13,466 nt of DNA from Bacilli bacterium (lineage in GTDB: Bacteria; Bacillota_I; Bacilli_A; RF39; UBA660). A model generated the notes under the pieces. The model did not search any database, was not told the DNA's origin, and was given only the letters and a program-made list of their open reading frames with translations. Location: NCBI GenBank assembly GCA_024683115.1, contig JAIKYM010000052.1, forward strand, positions 1-13,466, read 5' to 3'. Made by a program: the position numbers and the translations under genes. This document shows positions 7,306-13,466 of the stretch, one piece after another. Within the stretch, counting starts at the first letter, position 1. Each line of letters begins with the position of its first letter.

Positions 7306-7344
7306 AAACAAAAATAGTTAATGTTTCACGTGAAACATTAACTA
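7306..7344 (-). terminator. Probable intrinsic terminator of the phosphorylase gene, built on parS site 2
   Basis: In the minus-strand transcript the 30-bp palindrome (7344-7315) can fold into a long hairpin. It is followed at once by TTTTTGTTT (7314-7306), the layout of a Rho-independent terminator. The stem is AT-rich apart from the CAC/GTG centre, which is a reason for caution. It would separate the phosphorylase transcript from the SRP RNA promoter downstream. Confidence 0.55.
7322..7337. other. parS: parS site 2 (ParB/Spo0J binding)
   Basis: Exact parS core. It is the centre of a perfect 30-bp palindrome (7315-7344), 45 bases centre to centre from site 1. The original stop codon of the phosphorylase gene (TAA, 7340-7338) lies in its arm. 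Confidence 0.93.
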
Positions 7345-8102
7345 ATTCTAAAAGCAAATTCAACTGCAAGTAATCCGATTTTTGTTTTTTCATCTAGTTT
7401 ATCTTCATTACTTAATGATCTCATATTCCATTCAACATCACCTAAATTATCGGCTGCATAAAAGAATTGAAATACTTCTTTATTTCTAAATTATGCTAAA
7501 GCAGTAATAGCTGAACATTCCATATCTACACAAACACAACCTTGTGTTTTTCGTTTTAACACTTTATTTCTTGTTTCTCTATAAGGAGCATCAGTAGTCC
7601 AAACCTTGCCGATTGTAAAAGAAAAATTATGTTCTTTTAATACTTCTATAAACTTATCAGTATATTTTTTGTTGCATTCAATTTCATCAGAGCCAAGAAT
7701 ATAGTGATAGCTTGTACCCTCGTCACGTATAGCACTATTTGGAATAATAATACCCAAATCTTCAATGCTACTATCTAAAACACCGCAAGTACCAAATACT
7801 ATTAATTTTTCGATTCCTTGTGCAAATAATTCTTCATATTGAACGATGCATGCTGGAGCGCCAACTCTAGACATAAATAAAGCATATTCGTTGTCTTTGT
7901 ATGTAATTTTATAAACAGGAACGTTACCATTAGCTGCACCTGTTACTGAAATTTCAACTCCATGGAATGTTTCAATTAGATAATCTAATAACACTTTAGA
8001 AAAACAAGTTATACCTATTTTAGGCATTCCATCAACTTTATTTTCTACTTCATACGGATTAAATGTAGACTCATATGTTTCATCATAATCTGTTAATATC
8101 AT
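7338..8102 (-). pseudogene. udp: udp-like nucleoside phosphorylase gene interrupted by an in-frame TAA
   Basis: Family members cleave nucleosides with phosphate to a base and ribose-1-phosphate. The open part is 203 residues: FGTCGVLD (phosphate-site region), IRDEGTSYHY, VWTTDAPYRET and the VDMECSA block that contacts ribose. At codon 204 the frame meets TAA (7493-7491). The same frame then continues for 50 more sense codons, beginning FRNKEVFQFFYAADNL, to a stop at 7340-7338. The total of 254 codons is close to the 253 residues of E. coli Udp. One C-to-T change of CAA to TAA explains it. The lost part includes the Asp of YAAD, which aligns with the catalytic Asp of related phosphorylases, so the short product is probably inactive. 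Substrate (uridine or purine nucleoside) is not certain. The ATG at 8102 follows AAAGGTGA. Confidence 0.85.
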
Positions 8103-8129
8103 AAAATCACCTTTCTTAATTTTATCTAA

Positions 8130-8145
8130 TGTTTCACGTGAAACA
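8130..8145. other. parS: parS site 3 (ParB/Spo0J binding)
   Basis: Exact parS core in a perfect 22-bp palindrome (8127-8148). It lies in the 5' leader of the phosphorylase gene, 28 bases upstream of its ATG. Confidence 0.93.
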
Positions 8146-8216
8146 TTATTAACTATATGAAAAATTAATAGATAGTTAATAACAATATCTATTAATATTT
8201 TGTATACCTTATTTAA

Positions 8217-8242
8217 AGTATATCACTTTCAATGTTTCACGT
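8217..8242 (-). promoter_or_regulatory. Candidate promoter of the phosphorylase gene
   Basis: TGATATACT (8225-8217) is an extended -10. At 17 bases upstream of the hexamer, TTCACG (8239-8244 region) would serve as -35 and lies within parS site 4. Initiation near 8210 would leave a leader of about 108 bases containing parS site 3. AT-rich context makes this tentative. Confidence 0.4.
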
Positions 8243-8248
8243 GAAACA
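8233..8248. other. parS: parS site 4 (ParB/Spo0J binding)
   Basis: Exact parS core in a perfect 28-bp palindrome (8227-8254), in the gap between gyrA and the phosphorylase gene. Confidence 0.93.
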
Positions 8249-8285
8249 TTGAAATGTTATATTAAATATTTGTTTACACAAGTTA

Positions 8286-8301
8286 TGTTTCACGTGAAAC
8301 A
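8286..8301. other. parS: parS site 5 (ParB/Spo0J binding)
   Basis: Exact parS core in a perfect 20-bp palindrome (8284-8303). It lies 22 bases downstream of the gyrA stop codon and just past the T-tract of the gyrA terminator, 53 bases centre to centre from site 4. Confidence 0.93.
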
Positions 8302-8307
8302 TAGTAT

Positions 8308-8338
8308 AAATAAAAAGAAGAAACTATTCAGTTTCTTC
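8308..8338 (-). terminator. Intrinsic terminator of the gyrB-gyrA operon
   Basis: On the minus strand GAAGAAACT (8338-8330) and AGTTTCTTC (8325-8317) form a perfect 9-bp stem with the four-base loop GAAT, followed by TTTTTATTT (8316-8308). The gyrA stop codon TAG (8326-8324) lies in the hairpin, so a ribosome finishing gyrA would cover part of the stem. Confidence 0.75.
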
Positions 8339-10945
8339 TATAACTTCTTCTATAGGTGTTTCTTCAGAAATTTCTACGACCTCACCATCAATTGGTTCAG
8401 CGTTTTCTGCATCAGATTCATCTTTAGATATAATACTTACTGTAGATACATATTGTTCATCTTTAAGATTAATTAATCTAACACCTTGAGTAACTCTATT
8501 TAATTGTGAAATAGAACTAATTGGTATTCTAATAATCATTCCTTGTTCAGTAACAATTAATAATGATTTATCATCATCAACAATCTTATGAGCAATCATA
8601 CCACCAGTTTTATCTGTAGCTTTTATACTTAATACACCTTTAGATCCACGTTTAGTCTTACGGTAATCTTTTACAAATGTTCTCTTACCATATCCATTTT
8701 TAGATATAACAAGTAAATTATCGTCATCTGTACCAACTTCCATACCAGTACATTCTCCACCGTCAAGGTTAATACCTCTTACACCTGTAGCAGTTCTACC
8801 CATTGGTCTAATCTCATTTTCATCAAATACTACAATCTTACCAGAAGTAGATCCAAGAATTATATTCATATTACCATCTGATAGTTTAACATCGATTAAT
8901 TCATCATCATCATGTAATGTTATAGCTATCTTACCTGATTTTCTAATATTTTCAAATTCTTCATTAGGTGTTTTCTTAATAATACCTTGTTTAGTAGCAA
9001 ATACTGTATACTTCATTGATGTTTCACGTGAAACATTGATTATTGCATTAACTTTTTCATCTTTATCTATTTGAATTAAGTTAATTATTGGTAATCCCTT
9101 AGCATTTCTACCATATTCAGGAATTTCATAACCTTTTAATCTGTAGATTCTACCCTTATTAGTGAAAATACATACATAATCATGTGTTGATGAGTTAATT
9201 AAGAATTTAACATAATCATCTTCATTTGTAGTCATACCCTTAACACCAACACCACCACGATTTTGTTCTCTATAAGTATTAGCAGACAAACGTTTGATAT
9301 ATCCTTTGTCAGTTAACGTAATTATGATATTTTCTTCAGGAATTAATGATTCATCTTCAATGAAGTCAATTGCTGTCATATCAATATGAGTACGTCTTTC
9401 ATCACCATATTTATTAGCAACTTCAAGTAATTCCTTCTTAACAATATCTCTTACTAATTCATCAGAATTTAATACTGAATTATAGTATTCAATGTCCTTT
9501 AATAAGCCATCTCTTTCTTCGTTAAGTTTATCTAACTCTAATCCAGTTAATTTTCTTAATCTCATTTGTAAGATATCTTCGGATTGAATATCATCTAAGC
9601 CATATTTTTCTTGTAATTTAGTCTTAGCTTCAATATCTGTACGAGATCCACGTATAATCTTAACAAAATCATCTATATTATTGATAGCAATTATTTCACC
9701 ATCTAAGATATGTACTCTATTTTCAGCTTGGCCTAGATCATATCTAGTACGTCTAATTACTATTTCTTTTTGATAATTAGTATATTTAATTAAAATATCT
9801 CTTAATCCTAATGTACGAGGTATTCCATTGTCTAACATTAATAAATTAATACCGTATGTCATTTGTAATGGTGTTAATTTATATAAATTATTTAATATAA
9901 CGTTAGCATTTGCTTCTTTCTTACATGTAACAACTATTTTGATACCATTTTCAATGTTAGTTTCTTCATGTAAGTCTGAAATACCTTCGATTACTTTATC
10001 TTTAACTAGTTCAGCAATCTTAGTTTGTAATTCTTTCTTATTAACTCCATATGGAATTTCAGTAATAACAATTAAACTATGATTTTGTTTTTCTTGTATT
10101 TCTACTTTACCTCTAATAGTAATAGTACCTTTTCCTGTACCATATGCTGATCTAATACCTGAATTTCCAAGAATTATAGCTCCTGTAGGAAAATCTGGTC
10201 CCTTAACGTGAGTCATTAACTCATCCAATTCAATTTCAGGGTTATCTAGTACAGCTACACAACCATTTACTACTTCTTTTAAGTTATGTGGAGGTATATT
10301 TGTTGCCATACCTACGGCAATACCCATGGTACCATTTACTAAAATATTAGGAAATTTAGATGGTAAAACACTAGGTTCTCTTGCAGTTGCATCAAAGTTA
10401 TCAACAAAATCAATAGTATCTTTCTTAATATCTCTAGTCATTTCTAGAGAAATCTTAGATAATCTTGCTTCTGTATAACGCATTGCTGCTGCACCATCGC
10501 CATCCATAGAACCAAAATTTCCATGTCCATCTATAAGTGGATATCTATATGAGAAATCTTGTGCCATACGAACCATTGCATCATATATAGATGAATCACC
10601 ATGTGGATGGTAAGTACCCATAACGTTACCAACAGTTGTAGCAGACTTTCTATGAGGTTTATCTGGTGTTATACCACTTTCATACATTGAGTATAAAATA
10701 CGTCTATGAACTGGCTTTAAACCATCTCTTAAGTCAGGTAAAGCACGAGCTACGATAACAGACATTGAATACTCTAGGAATGAATCTTTAATTTCACGTA
10801 CGATATCATTATCAACCATATTATCATGTTGAGGTAATTCGATATCTACATCTTGATCATCAGAATCATCAATTATTTCTTCATCCTCGATTTCTTCAAC
10901 TTCTTCAGTTGTTTCTTCGTTGATTTCTAATTCTTTATCATCCAT
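8324..10945 (-). CDS. gyrA: DNA gyrase subunit A
   Basis: GyrA is the DNA-breaking subunit of gyrase, which introduces negative supercoils. In 873 residues it shows [22 protein letters not shown] (66-87), the quinolone region with [10 protein letters not shown] (113-122) and the catalytic tyrosine in MRYTE (Tyr157). Ser118 and Asp122 correspond to E. coli Ser83 and Asp87, so no common resistance change is seen. The GyrA box is [10 protein letters not shown] (561-570), at the start of the C-terminal beta-pinwheel, which marks gyrase and not topoisomerase IV. Unusual points are a strongly acidic N-terminal extension (about residues 2-42), an acidic C-terminal tail, and a parS site inside codons 637-642. 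The start at 10945 has AGGAGGG at 7 bases, and the later Met43 has no SD. The gap to gyrB is 11 bases. Confidence 0.98.
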   Translation of the reverse strand: MDDKELEINEETTEEVEEIEDEEIIDDSDDQDVDIELPQHDNMVDNDIVREIKDSFLEYSMSVIVARALPDLRDGLKPVHRRILYSMYESGITPDKPHRKSATTVGNVMGTYHPHGDSSIYDAMVRMAQDFSYRYPLIDGHGNFGSMDGDGAAAMRYTEARLSKISLEMTRDIKKDTIDFVDNFDATAREPSVLPSKFPNILVNGTMGIAVGMATNIPPHNLKEVVNGCVAVLDNPEIELDELMTHVKGPDFPTGAIILGNSGIRSAYGTGKGTITIRGKVEIQEKQNHSLIVITEIPYGVNKKELQTKIAELVKDKVIEGISDLHEETNIENGIKIVVTCKKEANANVILNNLYKLTPLQMTYGINLLMLDNGIPRTLGLRDILIKYTNYQKEIVIRRTRYDLGQAENRVHILDGEIIAINNIDDFVKIIRGSRTDIEAKTKLQEKYGLDDIQSEDILQMRLRKLTGLELDKLNEERDGLLKDIEYYNSVLNSDELVRDIVKKELLEVANKYGDERRTHIDMTAIDFIEDESLIPEENIIITLTDKGYIKRLSANTYREQNRGGVGVKGMTTNEDDYVKFLINSSTHDYVCIFTNKGRIYRLKGYEIPEYGRNAKGLPIINLIQIDKDEKVNAIINVSRETSMKYTVFATKQGIIKKTPNEEFENIRKSGKIAITLHDDDELIDVKLSDGNMNIILGSTSGKIVVFDENEIRPMGRTATGVRGINLDGGECTGMEVGTDDDNLLVISKNGYGKRTFVKDYRKTKRGSKGVLSIKATDKTGGMIAHKIVDDDKSLLIVTEQGMIIRIPISSISQLNRVTQGVRLINLKDEQYVSTVSIISKDESDAENAEPIDGEVVEISEETPIEEVIEETE
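9020..9035. other. parS: parS site 6, inside the gyrA coding sequence
   Basis: Exact parS core within gyrA codons 637-642, read as Asn-Val-Ser-Arg-Glu-Thr in the C-terminal domain. The flanking A and T also match the other copies (18 bp identical). Confidence 0.92.
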
Positions 10946-10956
10946 ATTTTACCCTC

Positions 10957-12909
10957 CTATATATCTAGGTTCTTAACGTAACCAGCGTTTTCAACTATGA
11001 AATTACGTCTAGGCTCAACATTATCAGACATTAATAAACTAAATGCCTCATCAGCTGCCATTGCATCTTCAACAGTTATCTTACGTAATACTCTGTTTGA
11101 TTTAGACATTGTAGTATCTCTTAACTCTGCAGCGTCCATTTCACCTAAACCTTTGAATCTATTAACAATTTTACTATTTTGATATTTTTCTGGAATTTCA
11201 GCTAATATCTTAGGTAAATCTTCTTCATTTTGTACTAAAACTGTCTTTTTACCGTATGTAACCTTAAATAATGGAGGTTGAGCTGCATATACATATCCAC
11301 CTTCAACTATAGGTTTAAAGAATCTATAGAATAAAGTTAATAATAATGTTCTAATATGTGCTCCATCTACATCGGCATCAGTCATGATAATGATTTTATG
11401 ATATCTTAACTTATTAACATCAAAATCTTCACCAATACCAGTGCCAAAGGCTGTTATCATAGATTTAATTTCTTCATTATTTAATGCTCTATCAAGTCTA
11501 GCTTTTTCAACATTAAGTATTTTACCTCTTAAAGGTAATACAGCCTGAGTCATATAATCTCTACCCATTTTAGCAGAACCACCGGCTGAATCACCCTCGA
11601 CTATGAATATTTCGCATTCTTCAGCATTTTTGGACTTACAATCAGTTAATTTACCCATGAAATTAATACTATCTAAGCTTGTTTTTCTTCTAGTATTTTC
11701 TCTAGCTTTCTTAGCTGCTAATCTAGCTTGAGAAGCTAAGCAACATTTATTAACAATTATTTTAGCTGCATTTGGATTTTCCATTAAATAACGTTCAAAT
11801 CCTTCACTAAATACGTCTGATGCTATCTTTCTTACTTCAGAATTACCTAATTTAGTCTTTGTTTGACCTTCAAATTGAGGATCTGGATGCTTACAAGAAA
11901 TAACCATTGTTATACCTTCTTGTACATCTTCACCCTTCAAAGGTTCATCTTTTTCTTTTAATATATTTGTACTTCTAGCATATTTATTAATAATTCTTGT
12001 TAAGGCAGCTTTAACACCATCTTCATGTGTACCACCTTCATGTGTACGAATATTATTAGTAAATGAATATATAGCTGAATTGTATTCTTCATTGTATTGT
12101 AGTGCTATTTCAATTGAAATATCGTCTTCTTCACCTTCAAACGCTACTACATCATGTATAGCTGTTTTATTTTTGTTTAAAAGTAATACGTATTCAGAAA
12201 TACCACCTTCATAATAGAAGTTAGCTCTCTTAACTTGTTCTTCTCTTTCATCTATTAAAGAGATTCTTAAACCCTTGTTTAAGAATGCAAGTTCTCTTAA
12301 TCTTTGTTCTAAAGTATTGTAATTATATACAGTAGTTTCAGTAAATATAGTAGGATCAGCTTTAAACCTAACCTCAGTACCATGTATATCATTATCACAA
12401 GAATCAATTACAGCTAATTGTCCAAGTGGATTTCCACCATTTTCAAACTTTTGGAAATATACTTTTTCATCTCTATATACTCTAACTTCAAGCCAGTTAG
12501 ATAAGGCATTAACTACAGATGCACCTACTCCATGTAGACCACCTGAAACTTTGTAGCCTCCACCACCGAACTTACCACCAGCATGTAATACTGTGAATAT
12601 AGTTTCAATAGTAGATTTACCAGTCTTTTCATTCATACCTGTAGGCATACCACGTCCATTATCACGAACAGATATAACATTGCCCTTCTCTATTTTAACT
12701 TGAATATCTGTACAAAAACCTGCTAATGCTTCATCTATAGAGTTATCAACTATTTCCCAAACTAAGTGATGTAATCCTCTTTCAGATGTAGTACCAATAT
12801 ACATACCAGGTCTTTTACGAACTGCTTCAAGTCCTTCTAGTACTTGTATCTCACTATCATCGTATTCATCAATTTTAGCATTTAATTCAGCTAGTTCTTT
12901 CTCATTCAT
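10957..12909 (-). CDS. gyrB: DNA gyrase subunit B
   Basis: GyrB is the ATPase subunit of gyrase. In 650 residues it has the GHKL ATP site: [13 protein letters not shown] (52-64, Glu52 and Asn56), VRDNGRGMP (81-89, Asp83) and GGLHGVGAS (123-131). The transducer lysine loop QTKTKLGN is at 349-356. The Toprim metal site is [10 protein letters not shown] (437-446) with Asp511, Asp513 and Asp515 in [10 protein letters not shown]. The C-terminal NRFKGLGEM block is present. I start at ATG 12909, which has AAGGAGG (12922-12916) at 6 bases. The longer frame from ATG 12933 would translate that Shine-Dalgarno as two Arg codons. The start overlaps the recF stop (ATGAATGA). A stop TAG at 10959-10957 is embedded in the gyrA SD, so the pair is tightly coupled. 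Confidence 0.98.
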   Translation of the reverse strand: MNEKELAELNAKIDEYDDSEIQVLEGLEAVRKRPGMYIGTTSERGLHHLVWEIVDNSIDEALAGFCTDIQVKIEKGNVISVRDNGRGMPTGMNEKTGKSTIETIFTVLHAGGKFGGGGYKVSGGLHGVGASVVNALSNWLEVRVYRDEKVYFQKFENGGNPLGQLAVIDSCDNDIHGTEVRFKADPTIFTETTVYNYNTLEQRLRELAFLNKGLRISLIDEREEQVKRANFYYEGGISEYVLLLNKNKTAIHDVVAFEGEEDDISIEIALQYNEEYNSAIYSFTNNIRTHEGGTHEDGVKAALTRIINKYARSTNILKEKDEPLKGEDVQEGITMVISCKHPDPQFEGQTKTKLGNSEVRKIASDVFSEGFERYLMENPNAAKIIVNKCCLASQARLAAKKARENTRRKTSLDSINFMGKLTDCKSKNAEECEIFIVEGDSAGGSAKMGRDYMTQAVLPLRGKILNVEKARLDRALNNEEIKSMITAFGTGIGEDFDVNKLRYHKIIIMTDADVDGAHIRTLLLTLFYRFFKPIVEGGYVYAAQPPLFKVTYGKKTVLVQNEEDLPKILAEIPEKYQNSKIVNRFKGLGEMDAAELRDTTMSKSNRVLRKITVEDAMAADEAFSLLMSDNVEPRRNFIVENAGYVKNLDI

Positions 12910-13466
12910 AATTTTCCTCCTTGATGCTACCATTTTTGATTTTAAATACTTTACTACCTACTTTTAATCTCTTATCTACTTTTGTTAATTCTGTTGTTGT
13001 AACAAAAGTTTGAATATCATCAGATATAAATCCTAATATATTATTTATTTTCTTTTTATCTAATTCAGAGAATAAATCATCAAGAATTAATATAGGTATA
13101 ATATTTAAATCATTTCTAAATATATCTATTTCCGCCATTTTAAGCGAAATAATAGCGTTTTTTTGCTCACCTTCAGATCCAAAATCCTTTAAATTATTAC
13201 CATTTAAGCTAAATGAATAATCATCATGATGTACTCCAAAAGTAGTTTTTCCTTGAATCGTATCTTTTTCTAAATACTTTTTATAAAGTTTTTCTAATTC
13301 TTCTTTAGATTTGTTCATAAAGTCAGAGTTATAAGTTAATACCAATCCATGTTCTTTAGCTATCTTATAATAATTGTTTTCTATATAATTACTTATATTA
13401 TTAACAAAATTAATACGATATTCATGAATTCTCATACCTAATTCAATAATTTGATTGGTTAAAATA
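12902..13466 (-). CDS. recF: DNA replication and repair protein RecF, C-terminal part (runs off the right edge)
   Basis: RecF is an SMC-like ATPase that, with RecO and RecR, directs RecA to single-strand gaps. The frame stays open to the right edge; ten further codons ([10 protein letters not shown]) precede the Met at 13435, so that Met is internal. The part seen covers about 187 residues. It contains the coiled-arm segment with [10 protein letters not shown], the ABC signature GSEGEQKNA, and the Walker B/D-loop [13 protein letters not shown]. The Walker A domain is outside the window. recR in the operon to the left supplies its partner. The TGA stop overlaps the gyrB start by eight bases. 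No remB/yaaB gene lies between recF and gyrB, unlike in B. subtilis. Confidence 0.95.
   Translation of the reverse strand, partial: ILTNQIIELGMRIHEYRINFVNNISNYIENNYYKIAKEHGLVLTYNSDFMNKSKEELEKLYKKYLEKDTIQGKTTFGVHHDDYSFSLNGNNLKDFGSEGEQKNAIISLKMAEIDIFRNDLNIIPILILDDLFSELDKKKINNILGFISDDIQTFVTTTELTKVDKRLKVGSKVFKIKNGSIKEENYE
12916..12922 (-). promoter_or_regulatory. Shine-Dalgarno sequence deciding the gyrB start
   Basis: AAGGAGG, 6 bases before the ATG at 12909. It lies inside the recF coding end and excludes the longer frame that begins at 12933. Confidence 0.85.

Noticed and set aside
7491..7493. TAA as a reassigned sense codon (glutamine)
   Set aside because: TAA is the terminal codon of pth, ybaB and the Nudix gene, and no other internal TAA is seen in conserved genes.
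7231..8323. DnaA boxes or a replication origin in the loosely packed region
   Set aside because: No TTATCCACA-like cluster was seen; the gene order puts the origin beyond the right edge.
8249..8476. Plus-strand open frame that includes parS site 5
   Set aside because: Low-complexity Phe/Tyr/Lys-rich translation lying antisense to gyrA and its terminator; no sign of coding.
7276..9036. The repeated CACGTG palindromes as a CRISPR array, catabolite (cre) sites or insertion-sequence ends
   Set aside because: Spacing is irregular (45 to about 800 bases), copies are identical and symmetrical, no target duplications or transposase are present, and the sequence matches parS exactly.
12910..12933. 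Longer GyrB starting MVASRRK
   Set aside because: Its Arg-Arg codons are the Shine-Dalgarno of the internal ATG, and the extension overlaps recF by 32 bases.

Overview
The window is AT-rich and reads as a slice of the origin-proximal chromosome of a low-GC Gram-positive or Mollicutes-like bacterium (Bacillota side; the exact lineage is inference). All fourteen protein genes and one RNA gene lie on the minus strand. Read in that direction the order is recF', gyrB, gyrA, a broken nucleoside phosphorylase gene, SRP RNA, tadA, dnaX, ybaB, recR, holB, ricT, trmN6, a Nudix gene, pth, mfd'. recF-gyrB-gyrA normally follows dnaA-dnaN, so oriC probably lies beyond the right edge and transcription runs with replication. 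TGA is a real stop codon here (recF, ricT, holB), so this is not the Mycoplasma/Spiroplasma code.

Right part (8308-13466): the end of recF, gyrB and gyrA form one operon. Start and stop signals overlap, and an intrinsic terminator is built over the gyrA stop codon. Middle part (7153-8323): a loosely packed stretch holds a udp-like nucleoside phosphorylase gene interrupted by one in-frame TAA, then a short 4.5S-type SRP RNA with its own promoter. Left part (1-7146): a very compact housekeeping operon for the clamp loader (dnaX, holB), recombinational repair (recR, ybaB), RNA maturation and modification (tadA, ricT, trmN6), pyrophosphate hydrolysis (Nudix), peptidyl-tRNA recycling (pth) and transcription-coupled repair (mfd). 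Most intergenic gaps are 1-13 bases, and Shine-Dalgarno sequences often contain the previous gene's stop codon.

The most striking feature is six identical copies of ATGTTTCACGTGAAACAT between 7276 and 9036. The 16-base core matches the known ParB/Spo0J site parS (TGTTNCACGTGAAACA). Five copies are intergenic around the broken gene and one is inside the gyrA reading frame, where it encodes Val-Ser-Arg-Glu-Thr. One intergenic copy is the centre of a perfect 30-bp palindrome that carries the original stop codon of the phosphorylase gene and is followed by a T-rich tract, so it also looks like a terminator. This appears to be a compact centromere beside gyrA. It is a known kind of element in an unusual arrangement, not a new system.

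Four start codons were moved inward from the longest open frame because a Shine-Dalgarno sequence or neighbouring gene decides against it: gyrB, dnaX, tadA and the Nudix gene.
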